Source: Elusimicrobiota bacterium
Lineage (GTDB): Bacteria; Elusimicrobiota; Elusimicrobia; Elusimicrobiales; Elusimicrobiaceae
Direction of reading: 5' to 3'
Assembly (NCBI GenBank): GCA_029008615.1
Contig: JAQXJI010000024.1
Span: 1 to 48,934 of the forward strand
Length of the DNA: 48,934 bases
Below the pieces are notes generated by a model, which worked only from the letters and a program-made list of their open reading frames with translations, ran no database searches and was not told where the DNA came from. Below, piece by piece: positions 1 through 9,374 of the stretch (position 1 is the first letter of the stretch; each line of letters opens with the position of its first letter). The translations under genes and the position numbers were made by a program.

Positions 1-9
1 TATGAAGCT

Positions 10-36
10 AATTTATCAAAAAAAAAAACAAGTCAA
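10..36 (-). promoter_or_regulatory. Poly-T-spacer promoter, copy A
   Basis: On the minus strand a -35 box TTGACT (36-31) is followed by TG, a run of 11 T (28-18), GA and a -10 box TAAATT (15-10). The -10 is preceded by TGA, an extended -10 signature. The spacer is 15 nt. The same element recurs at 18782-18809 and 24572-24598, both upstream of Cys-rich secreted protein genes, so this copy probably drives another such gene just left of the window. The homopolymer spacer is the kind of tract that changes length by slippage. Confidence 0.6.
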
Positions 37-153
37 CTGTTTTGTTTTTTCGCCTTACATAAAGCGCATTAATTAATAGGAATTTATCTTTATAGATATA
101 CAGTTACGCGCCTTAACGCCGCCATACAACAACTGCTATAAACAGATTAATTA

Positions 154-184
154 AATGTAGGTTAGGCAAAGCCTGACCTACATT
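154..184. repeat. 14-bp hairpin
   Basis: AATGTAGGTTAGGC (154-167) pairs with GCCTGACCTACATT (171-184) with one T-G wobble and a 3-nt AAA loop. A truncated relative (GTAGGTTAGACTT) occurs near 24908. There is no T-run after it, so it is a repeat or processing hairpin rather than an obvious terminator. Confidence 0.65.
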
Positions 185-406
185 AATGTTTTAAAAAGTT
201 ATGGAAGTATTTTATGACCGAGTATATATAGAGATAGAGAAATATAAAAAAGAAGTGTGGAAATTTTCTATGGGGTTAGAAAAAAGCGGAAGAATTTGCG
301 AGCAAAGCTTACATTAAATTACCTTTTACATAAAGTTTAAACAGGCGAGAGTTTACGGCAAGCCTCTGGAGGACGACAAAAATTTAACTGTGCGAGTATG
401 CAACCG

Positions 407-526
407 GCGTGATTTTTCAGATTTGACGGGAATTTATGTTTTATTCTGAGTGCCGCGTAGCTAGAAAAACAGAAGCAAATCGACCTCGCCACGCTCACAA
501 AGAAAAAACTTAAATGTACCAAATAC
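407..526. repeat. Dispersed palindromic repeat, copy 1
   Basis: The left part (GCGTGATTTTTCAGATTTGA) and the right part (AGAAAAAACTTAAATGTACC) match the copies at 25129-25246 and 48795-48913. The arms form an imperfect stem around a variable loop. It is intergenic like the other copies. This copy has one internal mismatch in the stem and appears somewhat decayed. Confidence 0.6.
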
Positions 527-627
527 GAAAATTCGCCAACCGCGAAAGCTCAATTCAGTCTGACTTAAAAGAATCTCGCCAAGGGTGAAGAAAGCGAGCA
601 AAATCAGGTGCGAACTTATCAAAAAAA

Positions 628-1824
628 CTACTTTTCCCCCTCAAACCTAATCCATTGTAGCCCCAAAAGCCCGGCCAACATCAATCCGATAAGGACCCAA
701 TATCCGCCCGTAACTTTCCAAGAGTCCATAATCAACCCGATTAAGTAAGAAAGCAAAGCCTGCACGGCCATAGAAATCGCCATTAGAAGCGATAAAGTTC
801 TGCCTAAATATTCGCTTTTTACGACTTCCATAAAACTCGTATTTAAAAGCACTCTAAGCCCGGCAATAGCCACCCCTGTTATAAAAATATTTATAAGGAA
901 AAAGTATATGTTTTTATTTATCACAAACAAAGCCAAACTGAGCGCGCCGACGGCAAATAAAATATTCTGCCAAATCGGCCTTTGGGTAGGAGATATAAAT
1001 CTGTGCGCTAAAAATCCTGCGAACATCGCGCCGACGGCGAACACCATATCCCCAAAGCCGTACACAAGCGGGCCGCCGCCCAAATACTGCTCCACATATC
1101 CCGGTATCACCGTATTGGAAGCGGAAATAACAACCGTCGGAACAAATACAACCAATCCGTAAAAGAAAATATCCTTTCTGCCGCGCAAATAGGCAATTCC
1201 GCGTTTGATATTAAGCAAAAAGCCTTCCTTCTCGGGCAGTTCATAATCAAACGAGTATTTGGAGAAACATAAAATCAAGTAAGCGCCAAGCGTCAAGACC
1301 GCGCCTACGAATATAAGCAGACTGAAGCCGAATGCGTGATATAAAAACCCCGTCAGCAGAGCGGCGAACATCGCGCCGACCTGAATTGTTATTTCTATTA
1401 TTGAATTGCCTTTTGAAAGTTCGCTCTTATCCCATACCGCCGGTATCGCTCCGCGCGAAACCGTTGTAAATATAACCATACAAGGCATATTGAGCAAAGC
1501 CAAAGCGTAAATTATGTAAATTGCCGGCACGCCCAAAAGGCAGGAAGCTGCGGTAAGGAAAAATAACAAAGCCTGCCCCAAACAACAATACTTCATTATG
1601 GCGACTTTATTATATTTATCGGTAAAAGTGCCGGCGAAAATCAAAGTAAGGAATGCCACCGCCAACGAAAGCGCGCCGTAAATGCCCAGCACCTCGTTTT
1701 GGCCCGTACTGCTGATAATGAACCAATTTACGCCGACAATCCCTATATTCAGCCCTATGCTCGCCAAGGCGTTTACCGTAAAGAAAAGCCCCGCTTTGCC
1801 TTTTAAAAGTTCAGTAATCTTCAT
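628..1824 (-). CDS. MFS exporter of the NRPS operon
   Basis: A 398-residue major facilitator superfamily protein with about 12 hydrophobic segments and the length usual for MFS drug or siderophore exporters. The loop after helix 2 carries the motif-A-like stretch GTFTDKYNK, and the two halves are joined by a charged loop near residues 190-215. It begins four bases inside the end of the synthetase gene (ATGA overlap), so the two are translationally coupled. The likely role is export of the peptide made by the upstream synthetase through the inner membrane. MFS proteins with this layout resemble the EntS/macrolide-efflux (MFS_3) group; the substrate cannot be read from the sequence. No terminator is evident downstream. 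Confidence 0.85.
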   Translation of the reverse strand: MKITELLKGKAGLFFTVNALASIGLNIGIVGVNWFIISSTGQNEVLGIYGALSLAVAFLTLIFAGTFTDKYNKVAIMKYCCLGQALLFFLTAASCLLGVPAIYIIYALALLNMPCMVIFTTVSRGAIPAVWDKSELSKGNSIIEITIQVGAMFAALLTGFLYHAFGFSLLIFVGAVLTLGAYLILCFSKYSFDYELPEKEGFLLNIKRGIAYLRGRKDIFFYGLVVFVPTVVISASNTVIPGYVEQYLGGGPLVYGFGDMVFAVGAMFAGFLAHRFISPTQRPIWQNILFAVGALSLALFVINKNIYFFLINIFITGVAIAGLRVLLNTSFMEVVKSEYLGRTLSLLMAISMAVQALLSYLIGLIMDSWKVTGGYWVLIGLMLAGLLGLQWIRFEGEK

Positions 1825-4800
1825 TTTTTATTTTTTCGTTTGCCGGATATTTCCGAAGCGATAACTTCCAGAGCGTTGCCGCGCATAAGATAATTATGTA
1901 CGGCGTTGATTCTTATCGTTTTAAGACGTTTTGCATACTTTTCAAAACCGTTATCGGGTTTATCTCTGTGCATAATTTGGAATTTGCGCAAAGCCGAGGC
2001 CAAAGTTTTATCCACGTCGCCGGGAACGGCCTCCAACCTGACGGCTTTAAAAAGCGTAACCTTGCCGCCGTATTTGCCGGGCTTATAATCAAACATATCT
2101 TCCAAAACATTTTTATTGTTTTCTATCAGCTTATCCATAAAGCCAAGCTGTTTAAAACGACCGAAAAGCGGATCATTATTTAAGTAAGCTTGGAAGAAAG
2201 AGGTTTCCATAAGCTTACGCGTAAGTTCTTTTTCCTCTTCGGGGTGTTCTATAATTGGGTCAAGCAGGTAAAGATTTTCCACCTTTTCCCCGGCTTTTTC
2301 CAAAATAGCGGCCATTTCGTAAGCGACTACCGCGCCAAAGCTCCACCCGCCCAAAATATAAGGGCCGAAAGGTTTTACCTTCTTTATATATTTTATATAG
2401 CAGCGCGCAAGATTCTTTACTCCGCGGACAGGGGCCTCCTCGCTGAAGATATTATGCGGCTCTACGGCGTAAAATGGTTGGTCTTTAGGCAGTTTCACCG
2501 CCAAAGGCACATAAGCTTCCGCACCCGTATTTGCCGTATGAACAAAGAATATCGGCGTTTTTTTGCCGTTCTCGTTAAAGGCGTACACCATAGAAAATCT
2601 ATTTTTGCTGTTAAGATAGGCCGCCTGATCTTTAAGTTTCGGGAACTTAAATATCGTAGCCGGCGGCATATTTTCTTTAAAAACTTCCCTTACTCTTAAG
2701 GAAAGCTCCGTTGACCTTAAAGACGTTCCGCCCAAATCAAAAAAGCCGTCGTCGCGCCCTATGGTTTGTACGTCCATATTCAAAATATCGGCCCAAATTA
2801 AAGCCAACTGACGTTCCGTACGGCCTTTGGGTGCGGAGTATTCTTCGGTTTTTACGATATTTTCCAAAGGATTGGGCAAAGAGGCTTTATCCACTTTACC
2901 GTTGGGGTTAAGCGGAATGGAATCAATCTGCATAATAAAATCGGGTATCATATAAGGCGGAAGGGCGTCTTCCATAAAACGCTTAAGCGCGTTTACATCG
3001 ATTTTTTTGTCCGAAGTTATATAAGCCGCCACATAAACGCCGCCCGACTTATCGTTTTTGGCAATTACGGTGGTATCGCGTACGGAATGATACTTCCTGA
3101 TTACCGTTTCAATTTCGCCAAGTTCTATGCGGAATCCGCGCACTTTGACTTGGGAATCTTTCCTGCCCAAAAAGTCTATCCAACCGTGAGGCGTAAAACG
3201 GGCGACGTCACCCGTCTTATACATAAGTTCAAAACCGGGCTCGTCGGAAAAGGGATTTTTTACAAATCGTTCCCGCGTAAGTTCCGGCAAATTCAAATAG
3301 CCTTTCGCCAAATTTGAGCCTGAAATGCACAACTCGCCGAAAGTCCCCACAGGGGCCAAGCTTCCGTCTTTGCTTACTATATAAACGGAGCAGTTGTTGA
3401 CGGGCTTGCCCAAAGGCACGCGCTCATAATATTTTTTGACGAACCAATAAGAAGTGTATACAGTCGCTTCCGTAGGGCCGTAAGCGTTATAAAGCTTGTA
3501 GGAGCGCGGCGGATGAACCGGAGTAAGAGTTTCCCCTCCCACCAGCAAACATCTTAAAGAATTATTTTTTACACCCGTTACAAACTGCCTGCCAAGCTGG
3601 GTGGTAAGCAAAGCCAAAGTTACTTTGTTGGCTTCAAAATAATCGTTAAGAGCGGGCAAATCTATGCGCATATCTTCGGATATGACGTGCAGACATCCGC
3701 CCGCCGCCAAAGTGGGATAAAAATCCGAAAGGCAGGCGTCAAAACCAAAGCCGGCGCAAGTGGCGGCATTGTCCTTTTCGGAAAGATTAAAATATTCCTT
3801 TGCGCCTTCGCACAAACCTAAAATATTTTTATGCGTAAGCATAACGCCCTTAGGCTTGCCCGTAGTGCCGGAAGTATATAAAATAACGAATAAATCTTCC
3901 GCCGCGGGTTTAAATGCGCTTAAATCGGCATTGCATTCTTTTTTGCTTAAAGAGCGTATTTCGTTCGTATCCGTAACCGCAGCCGTATTGCCGGGTATCA
4001 TATTAAGCAAATCTTTATCAGCTATAACGGCTTTTGCCCCGGTATCTTTAAGTATATATTCAAGCCTTTCCGAGGGGTGGGAAGCGTCCAGCGGAACATA
4101 AGCGCAGCCGGCTTTTAAAACCGCCAAAGCGCAGACGGGCATAAGCTCCCCGCGTTTAATCAAAACGGCGGCGCGCTCGCCTTTTTTAAGGCCTTTTTTT
4201 ATAAGCAAATCCGCCAAATTGCCGGAAAGAGCGTCAAGTTCCTTATAGGACAATTTGTTTTCAAGAAACTTAACGGCAGGACGCGAAGGCCGCTTTTTTA
4301 CATTGGCGGCGAAAGCGTCCAAAAAGGTTTTGGAAAAATCATAATTTACGCGTCTGCCTGCAAAATCCTTTAAAATGGCTTCGCGCTGGCGGTGCGTCAA
4401 AAGAGTGATTGCGGAAACTTTCTCCAAAGCCGCACCCGTTTTTGCCATACGGTCTATAATTTTTTCCATAAGTTCAAGCATACCGTCTATAACCGCTTCG
4501 TGATAAAGGTCTTTGGAGTAAGATATTGATACGTTTATATTGGATATGCTTCTGACGATTTCAAACTGTAAATCAATCTGCGTAGCCTGGCGCATTTGCA
4601 CCGAACTTATTTTAAGGCCGTCGGATTCAAAAGGACGTATTTCCCCTCTGTAATTGATAATGACGTCAAAAACAGGTTTTCTGGAAAGATTCCTCTGCGG
4701 GGCCAAAATCGGGGCCAAAAGTTCAAAAGGACAGGTTTGATTTATAACCGCGCCGCGGAACATTTTTGAACTTTCTTTCATATAGTCGCCAAGCGTCATA

Positions 4801-7370
4801 TCCCTCTTCGGTTTGAAGCGCAAAGGTACGGCGTTGACGAACATTCCGAAAAGCTCTTTGGTCTGCGGGTGCGAACGCCCGTTCATAATGGAACCTACGG
4901 CGATATCCTCGCTGCCGCAGTATTTGGCCAAAGTCAAAGAGGAAGCCGTCATCATAAAAAGCGCGGGTGAAACGCCCATTCTTTTTGCGGCGGCGTCTAT
5001 TTTTGCTACGTCCAAAAGGACTTCGCGGCTGACGTCGGAAGCGTGCGGCAGGATTTCCGGGCGGGAAGTGCGCGTAGGCATTTCGTTTTCGGGCACGCCG
5101 TCCTTAAACAAATCAAGGAAGAAAGTCTTTTTGGTTTCGGAATCTTCATTCTCACTTTGCCAAACGGCATAATCAAGGAAGTCTTCCTTTTCCAAACGAA
5201 ATTTTTTGGCTCTTTTGTTTTTATAAAGTTTCCAAAGTTCCTCTATTATACTGATAAGGCTGGTTCCGTCCGCGATGATATGATGTATATTAATATGGAA
5301 CAAATGTTCCCCCGCACCGGTTTTAAACAAAGCAAACCTGTAAAGAGGGCCTTGGGTTATGTCATAAGGTTTGTTAAGTTCTTCTATAAGCTGCAAAGCT
5401 TCATTGAAAGTGCATTTGTATTTATTGATTTCAACCGGAAAGCTTTTTGCCAATTTATGAACGAATTTGCCGTTTATCGCCGGATAATAAGAACGGAATA
5501 TGCGGTATCGGCTTATCCATATTTTTAAAGCTTCTTCCAAACGCGGAACATCCAACTTGCCTTGCAGACGGAAAGTGAACTTGGCGTTATAAGCGTTGGA
5601 ATCGGGCGCCATTTGCTGTTCGGCCACCATTTGCCTTTCCGTATAGGTAAGAGGCCAAATTTCCCTTGCTAAAGCCGGCCCGAAAGAAGACGTAAGCGCA
5701 CCCGTTTTTTTATCAATAAAGAACAAAACTCCGTCCTCGCCGACTTTGGCTTCCTCGCCGGTTTTGTAAAGGAAAGGATAAATAAATTCCCTGTCGGAAG
5801 CAGTCGTATAAAAAGGATTCGTAAGGAAGTTTTCCTTTTTTACGCAGGGCATATCATAAGGTTTTTTTGCCAAATAAGCCCCTGCGACGTAAATTACGCC
5901 CGTTTCGCCCGGCAGGCAAGGAGTAAGATTGTCCTTAAGCACATATAAAACGGAGTTTTTAAAGTTTTTATAGGCCATATTATAGCCGTATAAAAGCCGT
6001 TCTATTTTTTCTTCCGGATAGATTTTGTTTTTAAGATTGTCCAAAACTCGTTTTTCTTCGGCGGGATTGCCGGGCTTGTCGGCCCTGCGCCATAAAAGAG
6101 AATTATGACAGATTTCAAGATAACGGCAAATATTATAATCGCGGATAAGGGAATGTTCATTATCGGCAGTCAAAAAGCATTCCCCCGGTTTTGAGGGAAT
6201 ATCCACCGTCTTTTTAAGCCTTTTGGTAATTTTAAGGGTATTGAAATTTGCACCCGCGAAAGATTCCAGCAAAGGCAAAGTTTTTTCGGCGGAAACTTCC
6301 GTAATGTCAGCTTCCTGCGAGGATATAAAAAACTTGGCCATAAAATGCTTTTTGGGAGCATACTTCTTCGCCGCGTTCTTTTTGTGCGCCGAATCGGAAA
6401 GATATGCGTCCAAAGAAAGGTCTATAAGGCTGTACCCCAAAGCGTCATAATAAATTTCCGGGGTGCTACCCATTACCCTTGCGCCGGTTTCCACAAGGAC
6501 AGGCCCTTTTTCCGTAAGTTTAACCTCGCTGTGGGATGACCCGCAACTTATCCCCAAAGCGTCCAAAACTTTAAATATATATTCCACGGCTTCGCGGTAG
6601 CGGCCTTCAACTTTGGTTATAAGCTTGCTTGCTTCATATATCGGAACTCCGTAAGAAGTAAGAATTTTATTATATACCAAAATATCCGTCAGTACGTGTT
6701 TGCCCGCGCGCGAAACGCAGTTTACAACCATTTCGTCGCCGAAGATATACTCCTGAAGCAAAAGCTGCCCGTTAAAATTGCCCGCCTTATCGGTTTTGTT
6801 AAGGTGTTCTTCAAAATATTTTTTTATTTCTTCTTCATTATCACAGGCACGCACTCCGTCGGTGCCCGCGCTCTTGGGCGGCTTTATGATTATCTTTTTG
6901 CCGCCGTTTTTATTAAACCAATCCAAAGCCTCGTTTATATCGCCGGTAAGAAGAGAATTTATATGATTAAGCCCCGCCGCTTTTAAAGCGTTTTGCATAA
7001 GGTATTTATCGCGCCGAGCGTGCAAAAGCGCAGGGTCGTTTACAGGCAGGCCGAAATATCCCGCCAAAGTTTCCGCGGCTATAACCCCGGTTTCCGTACC
7101 CGGTATAACCGCGCGGAAATTATATTTTTTAAGTTCTTCCGCGGTTTCTTTTATGTCCTCGGCCATACGGAAACACTTTTCATAAGGACGCCCGCCGATT
7201 TGGGATTCTATGTACTTTTCCATAAAATCCGCCGGGAAGGAAGAGTTCCGCTCCGTGCCGGAAGTTACGTGATAAGGAACCATACCGCGAGCGCGGATTC
7301 TTTCCGCATACTGCGAGCCTGTTGCAAAGCCGTCCACTACCAAGACGTTAAAAGGTTTAGATGCAGCCAC
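1821..7370 (-). CDS. ATP-grasp / NRPS hybrid synthetase (ATP-grasp, relic A, C, A, T, TE)
   Basis: A 1849-residue peptide synthetase. Residues 1-430 form an ATP-grasp ligase (IIKPPKSAGTDG at 161-172, LLLQEYIFGDE from 203, ETGARVMGS from 294). Residues about 480-560 match only the second half of an adenylation domain (PGETGVIYVAGAYLAK, LYKTGEE) and look like a relic. A condensation domain follows from about 572 with HHIIADG at 696-702. A complete adenylation domain spans about 1010-1500 (YTSGTTGKPKG 1165, NAYGPTE 1295, YKTGD 1384, NPNGKVDK 1488). A carrier domain has DLGGTS with phosphopantetheine Ser1550. A thioesterase has GWSFG (Ser1677), Asp1704 and His1825. My hand-aligned specificity code is D-A-S-L-L-G-A-V-Y-K, suggesting a hydrophobic residue, with low certainty. 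No carrier domain precedes the C domain. It sits between a GNAT gene and an exporter. The product is probably a short peptide of two or three units; identity unknown. Confidence 0.92.
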   Translation of the reverse strand: MAASKPFNVLVVDGFATGSQYAERIRARGMVPYHVTSGTERNSSFPADFMEKYIESQIGGRPYEKCFRMAEDIKETAEELKKYNFRAVIPGTETGVIAAETLAGYFGLPVNDPALLHARRDKYLMQNALKAAGLNHINSLLTGDINEALDWFNKNGGKKIIIKPPKSAGTDGVRACDNEEEIKKYFEEHLNKTDKAGNFNGQLLLQEYIFGDEMVVNCVSRAGKHVLTDILVYNKILTSYGVPIYEASKLITKVEGRYREAVEYIFKVLDALGISCGSSHSEVKLTEKGPVLVETGARVMGSTPEIYYDALGYSLIDLSLDAYLSDSAHKKNAAKKYAPKKHFMAKFFISSQEADITEVSAEKTLPLLESFAGANFNTLKITKRLKKTVDIPSKPGECFLTADNEHSLIRDYNICRYLEICHNSLLWRRADKPGNPAEEKRVLDNLKNKIYPEEKIERLLYGYNMAYKNFKNSVLYVLKDNLTPCLPGETGVIYVAGAYLAKKPYDMPCVKKENFLTNPFYTTASDREFIYPFLYKTGEEAKVGEDGVLFFIDKKTGALTSSFGPALAREIWPLTYTERQMVAEQQMAPDSNAYNAKFTFRLQGKLDVPRLEEALKIWISRYRIFRSYYPAINGKFVHKLAKSFPVEINKYKCTFNEALQLIEELNKPYDITQGPLYRFALFKTGAGEHLFHINIHHIIADGTSLISIIEELWKLYKNKRAKKFRLEKEDFLDYAVWQSENEDSETKKTFFLDLFKDGVPENEMPTRTSRPEILPHASDVSREVLLDVAKIDAAAKRMGVSPALFMMTASSLTLAKYCGSEDIAVGSIMNGRSHPQTKELFGMFVNAVPLRFKPKRDMTLGDYMKESSKMFRGAVINQTCPFELLAPILAPQRNLSRKPVFDVIINYRGEIRPFESDGLKISSVQMRQATQIDLQFEIVRSISNINVSISYSKDLYHEAVIDGMLELMEKIIDRMAKTGAALEKVSAITLLTHRQREAILKDFAGRRVNYDFSKTFLDAFAANVKKRPSRPAVKFLENKLSYKELDALSGNLADLLIKKGLKKGERAAVLIKRGELMPVCALAVLKAGCAYVPLDASHPSERLEYILKDTGAKAVIADKDLLNMIPGNTAAVTDTNEIRSLSKKECNADLSAFKPAAEDLFVILYTSGTTGKPKGVMLTHKNILGLCEGAKEYFNLSEKDNAATCAGFGFDACLSDFYPTLAAGGCLHVISEDMRIDLPALNDYFEANKVTLALLTTQLGRQFVTGVKNNSLRCLLVGGETLTPVHPPRSYKLYNAYGPTEATVYTSYWFVKKYYERVPLGKPVNNCSVYIVSKDGSLAPVGTFGELCISGSNLAKGYLNLPELTRERFVKNPFSDEPGFELMYKTGDVARFTPHGWIDFLGRKDSQVKVRGFRIELGEIETVIRKYHSVRDTTVIAKNDKSGGVYVAAYITSDKKIDVNALKRFMEDALPPYMIPDFIMQIDSIPLNPNGKVDKASLPNPLENIVKTEEYSAPKGRTERQLALIWADILNMDVQTIGRDDGFFDLGGTSLRSTELSLRVREVFKENMPPATIFKFPKLKDQAAYLNSKNRFSMVYAFNENGKKTPIFFVHTANTGAEAYVPLAVKLPKDQPFYAVEPHNIFSEEAPVRGVKNLARCYIKYIKKVKPFGPYILGGWSFGAVVAYEMAAILEKAGEKVENLYLLDPIIEHPEEEKELTRKLMETSFFQAYLNNDPLFGRFKQLGFMDKLIENNKNVLEDMFDYKPGKYGGKVTLFKAVRLEAVPGDVDKTLASALRKFQIMHRDKPDNGFEKYAKRLKTIRINAVHNYLMRGNALEVIASEISGKRKNKK

Positions 7371-7842
7371 TTTTCTTAATCTCCCACAAATCGTAGTTGG
7401 ATTCCTTCCAGCCGACTTTTTTATAAATAGGCACTACGGACGTATTGGTTTTATCGACGTAAAAGCGCAAGCCCAAAACGGAAGGATTTTCCTCATAAAG
7501 GCGCATTACATACTGATAAATCACTTTAAACAAACCGCGCTTTCTGTGCTCGGGCTTAATGTACAAATCCGTAAGCCACATATAATTTGCGTTGCGCCAG
7601 GTGCTCCATTCGTAGACGTATGCGATTTGGCCCAAAGGCTCATCGCCTTCAAAAAGTATAAGATATACCCCCTTGCGTTCGTCCTCAAAAATGGCTTTCA
7701 TACTTTTGGTAAGAGTTTCAAGATTTAATGGTCTGTTTTCGGTTTCAAGGGCAAGCTTCATATTAAAATCAATCAAGATATCAAGATGTTCTTTGCCGGC
7801 TCTTTTGATTTGGAATTTATTTTCGCGGTCGGTTTTAGTCAT
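7357..7842 (-). CDS. GNAT family N-acetyltransferase
   Basis: A 161-residue GNAT-fold acetyltransferase, first gene of the NRPS operon. The acetyl-CoA binding motif A is visible as LYIKPEHRKRGLFKVI, and the C-terminal half has the FYVDKTN..VVPIYKKVGW pattern typical of the family. I placed the start at the ATG at 7842, which has AAGGGG about ten bases upstream; an upstream in-frame start would add 48 residues that do not look like the family. The 3' end overlaps the synthetase start by 14 bases. Its target is unknown; by context it may acylate the peptide product or give self-protection. Confidence 0.8.
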   Translation of the reverse strand: MTKTDRENKFQIKRAGKEHLDILIDFNMKLALETENRPLNLETLTKSMKAIFEDERKGVYLILFEGDEPLGQIAYVYEWSTWRNANYMWLTDLYIKPEHRKRGLFKVIYQYVMRLYEENPSVLGLRFYVDKTNTSVVPIYKKVGWKESNYDLWEIKKSGCI

Positions 7843-7993
7843 AGGGTTATACCCCTTCGTCGGAATTTTGGCGGCAAAATACAAAGCCCGCCACTTAATA
7901 TAAACAATAATATTATTATATATTTTTAGGCGGGTCAAGACATATTTCAGAGGAAAAACGGTGTTTGTATTTTTATTTTTTACCAATTATTTC

Positions 7994-7999
7994 TATAAT
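7994..7999 (+). promoter_or_regulatory. -10 box of ogt
   Basis: TATAAT lies 52 bases before the ogt start codon in the AT-rich divergent region between the GNAT and ogt genes. No convincing -35 box stands at 17 nt. The ribosome binding site is AAGGAG at about 8038-8043. Confidence 0.45.
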
Positions 8000-8051
8000 A
8001 TTCTTTTAGAAAATACCGGTAAAAACAAAGGCATTATAAGGAGTATTTAAA

Positions 8052-8567
8052 ATGATTTTTATCAGTGAGCATAATTCCCCGATAGGCAAAATAACTTTAG
8101 CTTCCGACGGAGAAAATCTAACAGGCCTTTGGCTGGAAGGGCAAAAATATTTTTGGGCCTCGGTAAAAGAACCCCCCGTTAAAAATGACAATCTTAATAT
8201 TTTTGAAGCGGCTAAAACCTGGCTTAACGCCTATTTTGCGGGCAAGAACCCCGCCCCGATAGGAATTCCCCTCGCCCCGGAAGGCACCGATTTCAGAAAA
8301 AAGGTTTGGAGGCTTCTCCTAAAAATACCTTACGGCGAAACAGTTTCCTACGGGGAACTGGCAAAACAAATATCCAAGCAAAACGGCGGACGGAGAACTT
8401 CCGCCCGCGCCGTAGGCGGGGCCGTGGGTCATAACCCCATATCAATAATAATCCCCTGCCACAGGGTAATAGGCGCCGACGGCGGCCTTACGGGATATGC
8501 CGGCGGAACGAATAAAAAAATCCACCTCCTCAAGCTTGAAGGCGCTGTTTTGCGGAAAGCGAATTAA
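8052..8567 (+). CDS. ogt: Methylated-DNA--protein-cysteine methyltransferase
   Basis: A 171-residue O6-alkylguanine DNA alkyltransferase, which removes alkyl groups from guanine O6 by suicidal transfer to its own cysteine. The active-site signature IIPCHRV is at residues 133-139 with Cys136. The helix-turn-helix segment (VSYGELAKQI) and the Asn/Arg hinge region (ARAVGGAVGHNP) are intact, and the short N-terminal domain is normal for Ogt. The ATG follows a good AAGGAG site. The gene is monocistronic, and its last four bases overlap the end of the convergent hydrolase gene. Confidence 0.95.
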   Translation: MIFISEHNSPIGKITLASDGENLTGLWLEGQKYFWASVKEPPVKNDNLNIFEAAKTWLNAYFAGKNPAPIGIPLAPEGTDFRKKVWRLLLKIPYGETVSYGELAKQISKQNGGRRTSARAVGGAVGHNPISIIIPCHRVIGADGGLTGYAGGTNKKIHLLKLEGAVLRKAN

Positions 8568-9367
8568 ATTATTTGTATTTTTTCCAAATCTTCCGGGATA
8601 TAAAGCCCGCCGGAGTAATAAGCCGAACCTTCCTTTAAGTAAAGTTCTTTACGATTGGGGGCGGAAGAATCTTCCGTATGATATAAAACAAGGTTTTTAA
8701 CATTCAGCTTTCGGGCGGCTTCGCAGGCGTCTTTTACCGTGGAATGGTTCTTTTCGTAAGGTTTAAAAATATCCGCCTGTGAAAACAGGCAAAAAGCCTC
8801 GTGCACAAGCCAGTCGGCGTTTAAAACATACGGAGCGCAAAAAGCGTTACAGGGTTCGTCGCCGCAGGAAACAAGTTTTTTGCCCGGAGCATATTCAAAA
8901 GAAAATCCGAACTGCTTGGCTTTGGTGGAATGAATGTCAAAAAAAGTAATTTTACGGCCGATAACCGTTTTGCTTTCGCCGTCGACTACGGGTATTAAAT
9001 AAAGCCCGTTCCCGATAAATTTACTTTCCTTTTCCTGAAGAAGAGCGCAAGCAATATCTTTTATCAAAGCGCAAAGTTCTTTATGGGCGTAAATCCTGGC
9101 TTCGCCTTTATAAGTTCCCTTTTTAAGGGAGTTGCATATCAGGCGGATAAGCCATATTATCCCAAGAAGATGATCTATATGCTTATGTGTAACGAATATA
9201 TCCTTTATATCCGCCCAGTCGGCCCCGGCGGATTTAATGTTTTTTAAAAGTTCATTTCCGCCACCGCCGTCAACAAGCAAATACCGCCCGCCGTCTTCCA
9301 ACAAAAAGCAGGTATTGTAATAGTTTAAAGAAAGGGCCGCGCCCGTGCCAAGCATTGTAAGTTTCAT
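8564..9367 (-). CDS. Metallo-beta-lactamase fold hydrolase, RNase Z-like
   Basis: A 267-residue MBL-fold protein. The metal motif THKHIDHL (His61, His63, Asp65, His66) is complete, and later ligand candidates are HSTKAKQFG, SCGDEP, NHSTVKDA and LYHTED. The order of motifs and the PGKKLVSCGDEP strand resemble ribonuclease Z and related hydrolases, but it is shorter than RNase Z of about 300 residues and may have another substrate. It is the second gene after the nucleotidyltransferase at 9375-10049, separated by seven bases, with only a weak AGG before the ATG, so co-transcription is likely. It converges on ogt with a 4-base overlap. Confidence 0.8.
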   Translation of the reverse strand: MKLTMLGTGAALSLNYYNTCFLLEDGGRYLLVDGGGGNELLKNIKSAGADWADIKDIFVTHKHIDHLLGIIWLIRLICNSLKKGTYKGEARIYAHKELCALIKDIACALLQEKESKFIGNGLYLIPVVDGESKTVIGRKITFFDIHSTKAKQFGFSFEYAPGKKLVSCGDEPCNAFCAPYVLNADWLVHEAFCLFSQADIFKPYEKNHSTVKDACEAARKLNVKNLVLYHTEDSSAPNRKELYLKEGSAYYSGGLYIPEDLEKIQII

Positions 9368-9374
9368 CTTAAGC

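Larger units (their letters stand above)
37..627. other. Gene-free, repeat-rich region
   Basis: No credible coding sequence is seen. The stretch holds sequence shared with 24600-24650 (next to the poly-T promoter), a 14-bp hairpin at 154-184, a block at about 193-232 nearly identical to 24921-24959 (it includes TTTATGACCGAGTATATATA), and one copy of a dispersed palindromic repeat at 407-526. Short reading frames here run through repeats and have no ribosome binding site. No clear terminator follows the MFS gene. Confidence 0.6.
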
